Below are positions 1 through 9,434 of a stretch of DNA of 64,000 nt, one piece after another; the stretch's first letter is position 1; each line of letters starts with the position of its first letter. Made by a program: the position numbers and the translations under genes. Below the pieces are notes generated by a model, which worked only from the letters and a program-made list of their open reading frames with translations, ran no database searches and was not told the DNA's origin. Source of the stretch: Methylotenera sp. (GTDB taxonomy: Bacteria > Pseudomonadota > Gammaproteobacteria > Burkholderiales > Methylophilaceae); the NCBI RefSeq assembly GCF_029945535.1, contig NZ_JAQSCU010000013.1:497522-561521 (forward strand), written 5' to 3'.

Positions 1-1
1 G

Positions 2-325
2 GCAGCTGACACTAGCGGTGTTGAATATCATGAATTCAAATATAGTAATACTTTACCATTTGCAGGTCTAAACTTGGCTGCCAAAGTGGGTTATCAACGT
101 TCTAACGATATTTGTTTAAATCAGAAAGACTATTTGATTGGTTTGAATAGAAACTTTTCATTGCCAACTGCTGGGAAACCTCTAGATGGTTTTAATGCTG
201 GCTTTAATTACACTGGAACCTTTGGTGAAGAGCAATGTTCAATTAACACTGCGTATTACACAGATGACAATGGCAAAGTGGTGAATGATCGGGCGTTTAC
301 GTTCTTTGTTAAACGTAGCTGGTAA
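2..325 (+). CDS. C-terminal part of a putative outer-membrane beta-barrel protein (partial)
   Basis: Only the last 107 codons are inside the window; the frame is open from base 2, so the gene begins upstream. The visible part alternates short polar and aromatic strands and ends in an Arg-Ser-Trp terminus, as outer-membrane barrels usually end in an aromatic residue. The ending, a YYTDDNG stretch followed by an NDRAFTFFVKRSW tail, resembles the uncharacterised proteobacterial TIGR02001 family, but this is from memory of the family style. A good hairpin terminator follows directly, so this gene is transcriptionally separate from tig. Function unknown. Confidence 0.5.
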   Translation, partial: AADTSGVEYHEFKYSNTLPFAGLNLAAKVGYQRSNDICLNQKDYLIGLNRNFSLPTAGKPLDGFNAGFNYTGTFGEEQCSINTAYYTDDNGKVVNDRAFTFFVKRSW

Positions 326-351
326 TAGTACTTCTGCAAATTAGCTAGAGT

Positions 352-377
352 AAAAAGGGCGCTTAGGCGCCTTTTTT
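352..377 (+). terminator. Rho-independent terminator after the first gene
   Basis: GC-rich stem (GGCGC / GCGCC with a TTAG loop) flanked by an A-run on the left and six T on the right, 27 bases after the stop codon of the upstream gene. Confidence 0.85.
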
Positions 378-446
378 CATGGGTTATTAATATAAATACC
401 TAGATACAATTTATTAATGTTTGCAAATAAAACTAATCCTTGTTGT

Positions 447-475
447 TTGTGAACAAATGCCTAATATGCTATAGT
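447..475 (+). promoter_or_regulatory. Probable sigma70 promoter of tig-clpP
   Basis: TTGTGA (447-452) and TATAGT (470-475) are separated by 17 bases, about 100 bases before the tig start codon. The spacing is ideal and the -10 box is good; the -35 box is moderate. Predicted from sequence only. Confidence 0.45.
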
Positions 476-493
476 TTGGCGCTTAAATTAAGC

Positions 494-536
494 GAGTTTT
501 AGAAAATTTTTGTGTGTTAACCTTAATCTAAAACTC
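494..536 (+). promoter_or_regulatory. Inverted repeat in the tig 5' leader
   Basis: GAGTTTTAGA (494-503) and TCTAAAACTC (527-536) are perfect 10-base complements separated by 23 bases. They lie downstream of the putative promoter and 40 bases before the tig start, so they could form a stem in the leader RNA. No U-run follows, so it does not look like a terminator. Confidence 0.45.
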
Positions 537-576
537 TCAGCACACTTTAGAATCTTGACCTTTAGGAATAAACCGC

Positions 577-1881
577 ATGGCATTGAATGTTGAAACTATC
601 AGTAAACTAGAACGTCGTATTACGATTTCAGTTCCACTCCAACCACTTCAGGCGCAGATTCATCAGCGTTTGGCTCAAATGTCACGTACGGCAAAATTCG
701 CTGGTTTTAGACCAGGTAAAGCGCCTATGGGATTGGTGAATCAGCACTATGGTGAGCAAGTGCGTGATGAAGTGTATTCTGGCGCGGTTGAGAAAAGTTT
801 TGGCGATGCCGTGGACGAGGCTAAATTGCGCGTTGCGGGCTACCCAAATATTGAGCATAAACCATTTGATGCGGCTACTCAAAACTTAGAGTATACAGCT
901 ACTTTTGAAGTATTTCCTGAAGTTGTTTATGGCGATTTGGCTAAAATGAAAATTGAGCGCCCAGTGATTGAAGTGGGTGAGGCTGATGTTAAAAAAACAT
1001 TAGATGTTTTGGTGAAACAACGTGTGAGTTATTCACCTGTTAAACGTGCGGCTAAAAAAGGTGATCGTATTAATGTCACGCTTAAAGCCTCTATTGATGG
1101 TAAAGAAGTTGAGTCTACTGGCGACAAAGGTATTGATTTAGTATTAGGTGAGGCTGGTCGTGTAGAGTCATTTGATGCTGAGCTAACAGGTGGTAAGGCT
1201 GGTACATCAAAACAGTTTGATATTAGCTACCCGGCAGACCATACACCTGAGCAACTTGCAGGCAAAACTGTCACTTATGATGTTAGTTATGTAAGCGTTT
1301 CAGAGCCAAAATTGCCAGAACTAGATGCTGACTTTGCTAAAAGTTTAGGTATCGAAGACGGTGACGTTGAAAAAATGAAGGCGGAAATCACTGAAAGCTT
1401 GAATCAAGAAGTGACTAAGCGTGTAAGTGCTAAGCTTAAAGAACAAGTATTCCAAGCTTTGGTTGATAGTGCTGATTTCGAGATTCCTCGCATACTGCTT
1501 GGTTCTGAAATCAACCGCATGATGGAAACTACTGCACAAAACCTAAAACAACGTGGTGCTGATTTGAGTACCATAAAACTTGAGCCTTCAATGTTTGAAG
1601 AGCAGGCTAAACGCAGCACTACACTTCGTTTGATTTTGGGGGAATTGATTAATACTAATGGTTTACATGCAAATGCAGACCAGATCCGTGCGATGGTTGA
1701 TGTGTTCTCACAAAGCTTTGAGCGCCCAGCAGACGTAGTGACTTGGTACTACGCTGATCCTAAACGTTTAGATGAGCCATCAGCTTTGGCTACTGAAGAG
1801 AACGCTGTGGCTTATGTGTTGTCCAAGGCTAAAGTAACTGATAAAAAAGTTAAATTCGATGATTTAATGGGGAATGCCTAA
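577..1881 (+). CDS. tig: Trigger factor (ribosome-associated chaperone, peptidyl-prolyl isomerase)
   Basis: Trigger factor binds the ribosome exit tunnel and shields nascent chains in the cytoplasm. The 434-residue length is typical. The N-terminal ribosome-docking signature GFRPGKAP is near residues 43-50, followed by an FKBP-type PPIase region (about 150-240) and a long helical C-terminal chaperone domain. An AGGA-containing ribosome site lies just before the ATG. The stop codon is immediately followed by the clpP ATG with no spacer, so the two are almost certainly cotranscribed. The tig-clpP-clpX-lon order is a well-known conserved block in proteobacteria, and the assignment is secure. Confidence 0.97.
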   Translation: MALNVETISKLERRITISVPLQPLQAQIHQRLAQMSRTAKFAGFRPGKAPMGLVNQHYGEQVRDEVYSGAVEKSFGDAVDEAKLRVAGYPNIEHKPFDAATQNLEYTATFEVFPEVVYGDLAKMKIERPVIEVGEADVKKTLDVLVKQRVSYSPVKRAAKKGDRINVTLKASIDGKEVESTGDKGIDLVLGEAGRVESFDAELTGGKAGTSKQFDISYPADHTPEQLAGKTVTYDVSYVSVSEPKLPELDADFAKSLGIEDGDVEKMKAEITESLNQEVTKRVSAKLKEQVFQALVDSADFEIPRILLGSEINRMMETTAQNLKQRGADLSTIKLEPSMFEEQAKRSTTLRLILGELINTNGLHANADQIRAMVDVFSQSFERPADVVTWYYADPKRLDEPSALATEENAVAYVLSKAKVTDKKVKFDDLMGNA

Positions 1882-2541
1882 ATGACAGGTTTTAATATAA
1901 ATAGTATGCAACAACCGCAAGCAGAGTTAGATATGAGCCCACAAGGCTTGGGTTATATCCCAATGGTTGTAGAGCAAAGTGGTCGCGGTGAGCGCTCTTA
2001 TGACATCTATTCCCGTTTACTAAAAGAGCGTGTGATATTTCTTGTTGGCCCAGTCAACGATATGTCAGCAAACCTTGTAGTGGCTCAGCTTCTATTCTTA
2101 GAGGCCGAGAATCCAGATAAAGATATTTCACTGTATATTAACTCTCCAGGTGGCTCTGTGACTGCTGGCATGTCTATTTATGACACTATGCAGTTCATCA
2201 AAGCCGATGTAAGCACGTTGTGTATTGGTCAAGCGGCAAGTATGGGCGCATTTTTACTAGCTGCGGGTGCTAAAGGTAAACGTTTCAGTCTTCCAAACTC
2301 ACGCGTGATGATTCATCAGCCGTCAGGTGGTTTCCAAGGTCAATCTACAGACATTGAAATTCATGCTAAAGAAATCTTGTATTTGCGTGCGAAGTTAAAC
2401 GATATTTTGGCTCACCATACAGGCAAAACAGCTGCAGAAATTGACCGTGATACTGAACGTGATAACTTTATGAGTGCTACACAGTCAGTTGAATATGGCA
2501 TGATTGATAAAGTGATTGAAAGTCGCACAGAAGCGGCATAA
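1882..2541 (+). CDS. clpP: ATP-dependent Clp protease proteolytic subunit ClpP
   Basis: ClpP is the serine peptidase chamber of the ClpXP and ClpAP proteases. The catalytic triad can be placed as Ser120 (in QAASMGA), His145 (in MIHQPSGG) and Asp194 (in TERDNFM); the spacings match E. coli ClpP (Ser to His 25 residues, Ser to Asp 74). The substrate-groove NSPGGSV motif is present near 88-94. The ATG abuts the tig stop codon. The first 18 or so residues are not conserved and probably form a cleaved propeptide, though a start at Met9 or Met18 cannot be excluded. The partner ATPase clpX follows after an 80-base gap. Confidence 0.97.
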   Translation: MTGFNINSMQQPQAELDMSPQGLGYIPMVVEQSGRGERSYDIYSRLLKERVIFLVGPVNDMSANLVVAQLLFLEAENPDKDISLYINSPGGSVTAGMSIYDTMQFIKADVSTLCIGQAASMGAFLLAAGAKGKRFSLPNSRVMIHQPSGGFQGQSTDIEIHAKEILYLRAKLNDILAHHTGKTAAEIDRDTERDNFMSATQSVEYGMIDKVIESRTEAA

Positions 2542-2621
2542 GATTGCTTTAAGTTAATGGTTTTGAAGTCGTAATAATAGTAATGTTGTTACAAAAGCTA
2601 CAATTTAATTAGGAATTACAC

Positions 2622-3902
2622 ATGGCGAATAAAGCCGACGGCGACAAGCTACTCTATTGTTCATTCTGTGGCAAAAGCCAACATGAAGTAAAAAAACTCA
2701 TTGCTGGACCTTCTGTGTTCGTTTGCAATGAGTGCGTTGACTTGTGTAATGACATTATCAGAGAAGAAGTAAAGAATACTGATGGCTTGAAATCTACAGA
2801 TCAAAGCTTACCTACACCACAAGAAATTTGTAAGATTTTAGATCAATATGTGATTGGTCAAACACACGCTAAAAAGAACTTAGCGGTTGCGGTATACAAC
2901 CATTACAAGCGTCTTGGGCACAATAATCTGTCTGATGGTGGTCAAAAAGACGAAGTTGAAATCTCAAAAAGTAATATTTTGTTGATCGGTCCAACAGGAT
3001 CAGGTAAAACATTATTAGCTCAAACATTGGCACGATTGCTTGATGTGCCTTTTGTGATGGCAGACGCTACCACTTTGACTGAAGCAGGTTATGTGGGCGA
3101 AGACGTTGAAAACATTATGCAAAAACTATTGCAAAAATGTGATTATGATGTAGAAAAAGCCAAGCGTGGTATTGTTTATATCGATGAAGTAGATAAGATT
3201 TCACGTAAATCTGAAAACGCCTCTATCACACGTGATGTTTCGGGTGAGGGCGTACAGCAAGCCTTACTTAAACTAATAGAAGGTACGGTTGCTTCTATAC
3301 CACCACAAGGTGGTCGTAAGCACCCAAATCAAGAGTTTGTTCAGCTTGATACGACTAATATATTATTTATCTGTGGTGGTGCTTTTGACGGTTTAGAAAA
3401 AGTTATCCGCTTACGCTCCGAAAAAGGTGGTATTGGTTTTGGTGCAGAAGTAAAAGGTAAAAATGACATTCGTCAGGTAGGTGCAGTGCTACGCGATGTA
3501 GAGCCTGAAGACTTGATTAAATTCGGATTAATTCCAGAGTTTATCGGTCGTTTGCCAGTGGTTGCAACATTAGAATCACTTGATGAAGCTGCATTGATGA
3601 CTATTTTGACAGAGCCTAAAAATGCGCTAACTAAGCAATATATCAAGCTCTTTAAGATGGAAGGTGTCGAGTTAGAGTTTAGAGAATCTGCATTACTCTT
3701 AATTGCTAAAAAAGCATTAGAGCGTAAAACAGGTGCACGAGGCTTACGATCAATACTTGAGCATTCTTTACTCGATATTATGTATGAGTTACCTTCTTTA
3801 GAAAACTTGAGTAAAGTTGTGGTCGACGAAGGCGTTGTCCGCGGTGATGCACCAGCAATTTTAATTTATGCAGATAAACCTACTGAAGAAGCAGTTGGCT
3901 AA
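2622..3902 (+). CDS. clpX: ClpX, AAA+ unfoldase of ClpXP
   Basis: ClpX recognises, unfolds and feeds substrates into ClpP. The N-terminal zinc-binding domain has Cys13, Cys16, Cys35 and Cys38. Walker A GPTGSGKT is at 123-130, Walker [10 protein letters not shown] follows, the pore-1 loop GYVGED is intact, the RKH loop (GGRKHP) is present, and the IGF loop (GIGFGAEV) that docks on ClpP is present. The C-terminal small AAA domain has the usual GARGLRSI sensor-2 motif. Its 426-residue length is normal. It lies 80 bases after clpP; a heat-shock-like promoter for lon is found in the gap after it. Confidence 0.97.
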   Translation: MANKADGDKLLYCSFCGKSQHEVKKLIAGPSVFVCNECVDLCNDIIREEVKNTDGLKSTDQSLPTPQEICKILDQYVIGQTHAKKNLAVAVYNHYKRLGHNNLSDGGQKDEVEISKSNILLIGPTGSGKTLLAQTLARLLDVPFVMADATTLTEAGYVGEDVENIMQKLLQKCDYDVEKAKRGIVYIDEVDKISRKSENASITRDVSGEGVQQALLKLIEGTVASIPPQGGRKHPNQEFVQLDTTNILFICGGAFDGLEKVIRLRSEKGGIGFGAEVKGKNDIRQVGAVLRDVEPEDLIKFGLIPEFIGRLPVVATLESLDEAALMTILTEPKNALTKQYIKLFKMEGVELEFRESALLLIAKKALERKTGARGLRSILEHSLLDIMYELPSLENLSKVVVDEGVVRGDAPAILIYADKPTEEAVG

Positions 3903-3965
3903 GCGCCGTTAACACACCTCATTGCTTTCGTCTTTAAATTATTTTGTTTGAAAATTAAAGCATCT

Positions 3966-4000
3966 GCTGAAACTTTAGACTTGAACTCTAAAGTTTCAGC
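3966..4000. promoter_or_regulatory. Perfect 14-bp inverted repeat overlapping the lon promoter
   Basis: GCTGAAACTTTAGA (3966-3979) and TCTAAAGTTTCAGC (3987-4000) are perfect complements around a 7-base centre, CTTGAAC. No T-run follows, so it is not a standard terminator. Its centre coincides with the predicted -35 box of the lon promoter, which makes an operator or an RNA structure possible. It does not match the CIRCE element. Confidence 0.6.
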
Positions 4001-4009
4001 CCCATAAAT
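3980..4009 (+). promoter_or_regulatory. Predicted sigma32 (RpoH) heat-shock promoter for lon
   Basis: CTTGAAC (3980-3986), a 13-base spacer, then CCCCATAAAT (4000-4009). This closely matches the known E. coli RpoH consensus CTTGAAA / CCCCATnT with an allowed spacing. It lies about 50 bases before the lon ATG. lon is a classical RpoH regulon member, so sequence and context agree. Confidence 0.7.
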
Positions 4010-4059
4010 GATTCTGTAGGCATAAATGGCTTACTTTTTAGCTTAATTCGGAAGTCTCC

Positions 4060-6519
4060 ATGACAAAATCATTACCTGTATATTCTCCTGATAATGGCTT
4101 ATTGCCAGTATTGCCTTTGCGAGATGTGGTCGTTTACCCACATTTGGTGATTCCATTATTTGTTGGTCGCACTAAATCTGTAAAAGCTCTGGAAATTGCT
4201 TCAGAAGGTAATAAGCAGATTTTGTTGGTTGCTCAGAAATCGGCTAATAAAGATGAGCCAGATGCTGCTGACTTGTACGAAGTCGGCACAATTGCAACTG
4301 TGCTTCAAATGCTGAAACTACCTGATGGCACCGTTAAGGTCTTAGTTGAGGGTGTGCAGCGCGCCAAAGTTACTGGATTTGTTGAAACAGAAGAGTGCTT
4401 TGCCGCTAGTGCTGAGCTAATTGCTGAGTCTGTGAATGATGTAGAGATTCAAGCCTTGATGCGCACTGTGTTCGCTCAGTTTGATCAATACGTTAAGCTT
4501 AATAAAAAAATCCCACCAGAAATATTAACTTCGCTTGCTACCATTGATGAAGCGGGACGCTTAGCAGACACGATTGCGGCCCATTTAACATTGAAGTTGG
4601 ATGAAAAACAAAAAATATTAGAGATGTTCAGTGTGGCTGAACGTTTAGAACATTTGCTGCGCTTGATGGAAGGCGAGATAGATATACTACAAGTTGAGAA
4701 GCGTATCCGTGGACGTGTAAAACGCCAAATGGAAAAAACTCAGCGTGAGTATTATTTAAACGAGCAAGTCAAAGCCATTCAAAAAGAGTTGGGTGAGCAA
4801 GATGAAAACGCTGAAATGGAAGAGCTTGAGAAACGCATAGAAGCGGCTCGCATGCCTAAAGAGGCGTTAGCTAAAGTTGCGAGTGAGTTGAAAAAATTAA
4901 AGCTGATGTCACCGATGTCTGCTGAAGCTTCAGTGGTGCGTAACTACATTGATATTCTGATTAACTTGCCTTGGAAGAAAAAGACGAAAATCAGTAAAGA
5001 TTTATTAGCCGCTGAAAAGGTTCTGGACGATGATCATTATGGTCTAGAAAAAGTCAAAGAGCGTATCGTTGAGTATTTAGCGGTTCAACAACGTGTTGAT
5101 AAGATAAAAGCACCAATTTTATGTTTAGTTGGTCCTCCAGGCGTGGGTAAAACTTCGCTCGGACAAAGTATTGCAAAAGCTGTAAATCGCAAATTCGTTC
5201 GCATGGCTTTAGGCGGTGTGCGTGATGAGTCTGAAATCCGTGGTCACAGACGCACTTATATTGGCTCCATGCCAGGTAAGATTTTGCAAAGCATGAGCAA
5301 AGTTGGTGTTAAGAATCCATTATTTTTACTCGATGAAGTTGATAAAATGGGTCAAGACATGCGTGGTGACCCATCTTCTGCACTGTTAGAGGTGTTAGAT
5401 CCTGAGCAAAACCATACGTTTGCCGATCATTATGTAGAAGTAGAGTATGACTTGTCAGATGTTATGTTTGTTGCAACTGCAAACTCAATGAATATACCTG
5501 CGGCGCTCCTAGATCGTATGGAGATTATTCATCTTTCAGGTTATACCGAAGATGAAAAAGTAAATATTTCCATGCGTTATTTACTGCCTAAACAATTGAA
5601 ATCTCACGGCTTAAAAGAGCAAGAGGCCAGTGTTTCTGAAGCGGCAGTACGTGACATTATTCGCTATTATTCACGTGAAGCTGGGGTGCGTAAGCTTGAG
5701 CAAGAGATTGCAAAAGTTTGCCGTAAAATTGTTAAAGAGTTGATTACGGTTAAGGCTAAAGAAGGAGCTAAAGCTGCTAAGAAAATCACTGTTACACCGA
5801 AAAACTTAGATAAGTACTTAGGCGTGCAACGTTACGACTATGGCGTTGCTGCAAAAGATAATCAAGTGGGACAAGTGACAGGCTTAGCTTGGACATCTGT
5901 AGGTGGCGAATTACTGACGATTGAAGCTGTGTTATTGCCTGGTAAAGGTAAAACGACGACGACAGGTAAGCTTGGCGAAGTCATGAAGGAGTCTACTCAA
6001 GCTGCAATGAGTGTTGTTCGTAGTCGTGCTAAACGACTTGGTATTTCAGATGACTTTTATGAAAAGAATGATATTCATATCCACTTTCCAGAAGGCGCTA
6101 CGCCTAAAGATGGACCTAGTGCAGGTATTGCCATTACTACGGCCCTAGTTTCGATTTTAACGGGCATTCCAGTGCGCGCAGATGTGGCGATGACAGGTGA
6201 AATTACGCTACGTGGTGAAGTACTGCCTATTGGCGGTTTGAAAGAGAAATTGCTTGCAGCTCATCGTGGAGGCATTAAAACTGTATTAATTCCAAGTCAA
6301 AATGTTAAAGATTTGGCGGATATTCCTGAAAACATCAAAAACCATTTGGATATTCACCCCGTACAATGGATAGATGAGGTGTTGGCGCTTGCATTGGCTT
6401 CACAGCCAGTACCTTTGTCAGAAATGCCGCAAGTTAATGAAATTGTTGCAAATGATGCGCAAGCTGCTGATAAGTCGGTGGAAAATAATAATACTGTTGT
6501 TGAGGCTATCAAGCACTAG
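4060..6519 (+). CDS. lon: ATP-dependent protease Lon (La)
   Basis: Lon is a cytoplasmic hexameric AAA+ protease that degrades misfolded and regulatory proteins. The order is an N-terminal LON substrate-binding domain (about 10-205), coiled region, AAA+ module with Walker A GPPGVGKT at 358-365, Walker B FLLDEVDK, and a C-terminal peptidase domain. The Ser-Lys dyad is Ser687 (PKDGPSAG) and Lys730 (GLKEKLL), with the same 43-residue spacing as E. coli S679/K722. The length of 819 is typical; the last 40 residues are a non-conserved acidic tail. It probably has its own heat-shock promoter in the 157-base gap after clpX. Confidence 0.98.
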   Translation: MTKSLPVYSPDNGLLPVLPLRDVVVYPHLVIPLFVGRTKSVKALEIASEGNKQILLVAQKSANKDEPDAADLYEVGTIATVLQMLKLPDGTVKVLVEGVQRAKVTGFVETEECFAASAELIAESVNDVEIQALMRTVFAQFDQYVKLNKKIPPEILTSLATIDEAGRLADTIAAHLTLKLDEKQKILEMFSVAERLEHLLRLMEGEIDILQVEKRIRGRVKRQMEKTQREYYLNEQVKAIQKELGEQDENAEMEELEKRIEAARMPKEALAKVASELKKLKLMSPMSAEASVVRNYIDILINLPWKKKTKISKDLLAAEKVLDDDHYGLEKVKERIVEYLAVQQRVDKIKAPILCLVGPPGVGKTSLGQSIAKAVNRKFVRMALGGVRDESEIRGHRRTYIGSMPGKILQSMSKVGVKNPLFLLDEVDKMGQDMRGDPSSALLEVLDPEQNHTFADHYVEVEYDLSDVMFVATANSMNIPAALLDRMEIIHLSGYTEDEKVNISMRYLLPKQLKSHGLKEQEASVSEAAVRDIIRYYSREAGVRKLEQEIAKVCRKIVKELITVKAKEGAKAAKKITVTPKNLDKYLGVQRYDYGVAAKDNQVGQVTGLAWTSVGGELLTIEAVLLPGKGKTTTTGKLGEVMKESTQAAMSVVRSRAKRLGISDDFYEKNDIHIHFPEGATPKDGPSAGIAITTALVSILTGIPVRADVAMTGEITLRGEVLPIGGLKEKLLAAHRGGIKTVLIPSQNVKDLADIPENIKNHLDIHPVQWIDEVLALALASQPVPLSEMPQVNEIVANDAQAADKSVENNNTVVEAIKH

Positions 6520-6550
6520 AAAAATAAGTGCCAATCTAGGCTTTAAAAGC

Positions 6551-6580
6551 TTGACACAGCCTTTATAGGCTTGATATAAA
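6551..6580 (+). promoter_or_regulatory. Probable sigma70 promoter of hupB
   Basis: A consensus TTGACA (6551-6556) and TATAAA (6575-6580) are spaced by 18 bases, about 70 bases before the hupB start and after the lon stop. This suggests hupB is also transcribed independently of lon, as it is in enterobacteria. Confidence 0.6.
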
Positions 6581-6650
6581 GTTGTACGGGTAGTCAATAC
6601 CCTGAATTTAACTCGATTTTTATTTAACAACCTTTAAGAGGGGATTACTC

Positions 6651-6923
6651 GTGAATAAATCAGAACTGATTGACAGTATTGCAGGTGCTTCTGGCCTTTC
6701 AAAAGCTGCAGCTGGTCGTGCGTTAGATGCAACTACAGCAGCTATAACTGCCGCAATGAAAAAAGGCGATTTAGTAACACTAATTGGCTTTGGCACATTC
6801 TATGTTGGTAAGCGCGAGGCACGCAATGGCCGCAACCCACGTACAGGGGCGACAATTAAGATTGAGGCAGCAAACTCTCCTAAATTTAGGGCTGGTAAAT
6901 CTCTTAAAGATGCTGTAAACTAG
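6651..6923 (+). CDS. hupB: DNA-binding protein HU (beta-type)
   Basis: A 90-residue histone-like protein that binds and bends DNA in the nucleoid. The full HU/IHF fold is visible: N-terminal helices ([11 protein letters not shown]), the [13 protein letters not shown] saddle strand, the NPRTG arm-tip motif with its conserved proline, and a C-terminal [12 protein letters not shown] helix. The start codon is GTG, supported by a strong AAGAGGGG ribosome site 7 bases upstream. Its position directly after lon is the conserved location of hupB. The arm lacks IHF-specific features, so HU is preferred over IHF. Confidence 0.95.
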   Translation: MNKSELIDSIAGASGLSKAAAGRALDATTAAITAAMKKGDLVTLIGFGTFYVGKREARNGRNPRTGATIKIEAANSPKFRAGKSLKDAVN

Positions 6924-6942
6924 CGTTTTTGTTGGTTAAGCA

Positions 6943-7018
6943 GGGTGCTTAGCTCAGTTGGTAGAGCGTCGCCCTTACAAGGCGAATGTCAGCGGTTCGA
7001 CCCCGTTAGCACCCACCA
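6943..7018 (+). tRNA. tRNA-Val (anticodon TAC)
   Basis: The cloverleaf folds cleanly: acceptor GGGTGCT pairs with AGCACCC, anticodon stem TCGCC/GGCGA with loop CTTACAA gives anticodon TAC, and the T-arm GGTTCGACC is present. The CCA end is encoded. It lies 19 bases after hupB. Confidence 0.97.
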
Positions 7019-7062
7019 AATAACACAAAAATGTGACTAAGCCGTTCCTAATTTTAAATTTG

Positions 7063-7092
7063 AGAGTGCTGGTATTTTGAGCACTCTTTTAT
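7063..7092 (+). terminator. Rho-independent terminator after tRNA-Val
   Basis: An 8-bp stem AGAGTGCT / AGCACTCT with a 9-base loop is followed by TTTATTTT. It separates the two tRNA transcription units, or processes the hupB-tRNA transcript. Confidence 0.75.
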
Positions 7093-7146
7093 TTTGTTGA
7101 AAATAAGAGCGCATTAATTAAATATTGTTGATATATAAAGTTTTAT

Positions 7147-7223
7147 GGAGTGGTAGTTCAGTTGGTTAGAATACCTGCCTGTCACGCAGGGGGTCGCGGG
7201 TTCGAGTCCCGTCCGCTCCGCCA
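7147..7223 (+). tRNA. tRNA-Asp (anticodon GTC)
   Basis: Acceptor GGAGTGG pairs with CCGCTCC (one G-T wobble), anticodon stem CCTGC/GCAGG encloses loop CTGTCAC with anticodon GTC, and the GGTTCGAGTCC T-arm is present. CCA is encoded. Confidence 0.97.
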
Positions 7224-7226
7224 AAT

Positions 7227-7258
7227 AAAAATAGCGAGTCTTAGGACTCGCTATTTTT
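7227..7258 (+). terminator. Rho-independent terminator after tRNA-Asp
   Basis: A long stem, AAAAATAGCGAGTC / GACTCGCTATTTTT with a TTAG loop, begins 3 bases after the tRNA CCA. The right arm ends in five T. Confidence 0.9.
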
Positions 7259-7466
7259 ATTTGTACTTTTGCTTTTGTATGGCTGAAATGCTTCTGTATT
7301 GTGCATCTAAGAAAATTACTCAGCCTATCTTATGATATATTAGTGACGTTTTGGATTTCATGCGGTTCCATCCAAAGTTTTTAATGAGAATTAAAGCTTA
7401 AAGTCTGAATTTCTGAACTGACTTTAAGTCTAGAAGATGTGTATTTATTAAGGATAGAAAGTTTTT

Positions 7467-9368
7467 ATGTTAGATCAAATTCGCACCGTAGCCCAGGGTT
7501 GGGTTGGCAAAGCTTTATTGGCTTTAATTACTATTCCTTTTGCATTATTTGGTATTGATTCGTACTTAAGTAGCGCAGGTAATAATGCTTCTGTGGCTAA
7601 GGTAGGTAGCAATAGCATCTCTGTCCAAGCATATGATAATGCTTTGAAAAATATGCGTAATCGCTTGCAATCAGAAGGTAAGTTTGAACAAGCACAACTA
7701 GATAGTCCTGAAGTCAAAGCTTTAGTCTTAGATCAGCTTATTAATAAGCAATTACTAAGTGATGAAATACACAATGCTAAGTACGCAATTAGCGACACAC
7801 AGCTCGCTACTTATGTGACTGGAATGCCTGAATTTCAGAAGGACGGCAAGTTTTCACAAGAGCTTTATGATCAAACTTTAGCTCAAAACCAGCTTTCACC
7901 AAGTAAATTTGAAGCAGGCATGCGCGCTGATTTATTGGCACAGCAGGCGCAAGATGGTATTGCTCGATTAGGATTTATTTCTAATGCGCGTGCAGATGAA
8001 GTGCTTCAACTTGCTAATCAGCAACGTGTTGTTACTGTGTCAGAAATAAAAACTAAAGACTTTGTTGATCAAGTAACAGTTAAGCCTGAAGAAGTAAAAT
8101 CCTATTACGAGCAGCATAAAAATAAACTCATCGTTCCAGAACAAGTGAAAATTGAGTTTGTATCATTAGCACCTGTGAACTTTATGCGTAATGTGAATGT
8201 TAGCGATGATGAAGTTAAGAAATACTATGATGATAATGCTGCTAAGTTCCAGGGTAATGAACAAAGACGTGCCAGTCATATTTTAATTGCTTTTGGCGTA
8301 AGTGCTACACCTGAGCAAAAGCAGCAAGCTAAAGCTAAAGCTGAAGAAATCTTGGCTCAAATTAAAAAAGATCCTAGTAAGTTTGAGCAATTAGCACTTA
8401 AAAATTCACAAGATCCAGGCTCTGCTGTTAAAGGTGGGGATTTAGGCAGTTTTGGACGTGGCGCAATGGTAAAGCCATTTGAAGATGCTGCATTTGGTAT
8501 GAAAGTAAATCAAGTGAGCGATTTGGTTGAGTCTGAATTTGGCTACCATATTATTAAAGTGACAGAAATCTCTGGTCAAAATGCTGACTTTAATAGTTTG
8601 AAGCCACAAATCAAAGGCGACTTAATGTTCCAAAAAGCTAAAGATGAGTTTGCTAAACAAGCAGAAGCATTTAGTGATTTAGTTTATACGCAATCAGGTA
8701 GCTTAGAGCCTGCTGCTAAGGCTTTTGGTGGTCAGATACAGAAGTCGGATTGGCTAAGTCGTGAATCAGGCGCGAAGTTCTTTAAAAATAATGACAAAAT
8801 CATGAGTTTGATTTTTTCAAATGAAGTGCTTAAAGATCGCCGCAATACCGAAGCTATTGAAGTTTCTACAGATAATATGGTTTCAGCACGCGTTGTAGAC
8901 TATAAACCTGCTGCTCCAAAGAGCTTTGATGAAGTGAAAGCTGGTATTGAGGCTTTACTTAAACTAGAGGCTGCATCTAAGCTCGCAGTTAGTAAAGGTG
9001 AAGCTGCACTTAAAGATTTGCGTGATGGTAAAAATGTTGCAGGTATTGAGTGGATTAAAGAGGTAACGGTTGATCGTAAAAATGCCCAAGGTCTAACAGA
9101 TTTAGCGATGAATCAAGTATTTAAAACCAATACTGCAAAACTACCTGCTTACTCTGGTTTGACTGATAGTAAGCAAGGTTACTTGCTCGTTAAAGTGATT
9201 AAAGTTGATTCATCTTCATTAGTGGATGAGGAAACTAAAAAAGCAGCTAAAGCCCAGTTAAATGCAGCTTTAGCAAATGAATACATCGCTGCTTATAAGC
9301 AATCACTTCGTGAAAAAGCAAAAGTGACAGTGAATGAAAAGCTTTTGTTAAGTAATGCAGCAAAATAG
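7467..9368 (+). CDS. ppiD: PpiD-like membrane-anchored peptidyl-prolyl isomerase / periplasmic chaperone
   Basis: PpiD is a periplasmic folding factor tethered to the inner membrane near the Sec translocon. The short cytoplasmic N-terminus is followed by one transmembrane segment (about 13-30), an SurA_N-type chaperone region (about 35-250), one parvulin domain (about 268-367, with RRASHILI and the GGDLGSFGRG turn) and a C-terminal chaperone region. At 633 residues it matches the family. It sits after the tRNA pair in the conserved lon-hupB-ppiD neighbourhood and ends at a shared bidirectional terminator facing fabI. In many PpiD proteins the parvulin domain is catalytically weak; activity here cannot be judged. 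Confidence 0.93.
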   Translation: MLDQIRTVAQGWVGKALLALITIPFALFGIDSYLSSAGNNASVAKVGSNSISVQAYDNALKNMRNRLQSEGKFEQAQLDSPEVKALVLDQLINKQLLSDEIHNAKYAISDTQLATYVTGMPEFQKDGKFSQELYDQTLAQNQLSPSKFEAGMRADLLAQQAQDGIARLGFISNARADEVLQLANQQRVVTVSEIKTKDFVDQVTVKPEEVKSYYEQHKNKLIVPEQVKIEFVSLAPVNFMRNVNVSDDEVKKYYDDNAAKFQGNEQRRASHILIAFGVSATPEQKQQAKAKAEEILAQIKKDPSKFEQLALKNSQDPGSAVKGGDLGSFGRGAMVKPFEDAAFGMKVNQVSDLVESEFGYHIIKVTEISGQNADFNSLKPQIKGDLMFQKAKDEFAKQAEAFSDLVYTQSGSLEPAAKAFGGQIQKSDWLSRESGAKFFKNNDKIMSLIFSNEVLKDRRNTEAIEVSTDNMVSARVVDYKPAAPKSFDEVKAGIEALLKLEAASKLAVSKGEAALKDLRDGKNVAGIEWIKEVTVDRKNAQGLTDLAMNQVFKTNTAKLPAYSGLTDSKQGYLLVKVIKVDSSSLVDEETKKAAKAQLNAALANEYIAAYKQSLREKAKVTVNEKLLLSNAAK

Positions 9369-9384
9369 TTAAAAGTTAGATAAT

Positions 9385-9412
9385 AAAAAAGGCACTCGAG
9401 AGTGCCTTTTTT
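9385..9412. terminator. Bidirectional terminator between ppiD and fabI
   Basis: A_6-GGCACT-CGAG-AGTGCC-T_6: near-perfect symmetric hairpin between convergent genes, with a T-run on either strand. Confidence 0.92.
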
Positions 9413-9434
9413 ATTTGGTTAAATCTGATGTATT

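Noticed and set aside
3966-4000. CIRCE/HrcA operator at the lon promoter
   Set aside because: The arms do not match TTAGCACTC-N9-GAGTGCTAA.
7150-7335. Open frame of 61 codons over tRNA-Asp
   Set aside because: It reads through the tRNA and its terminator and is a chance frame.
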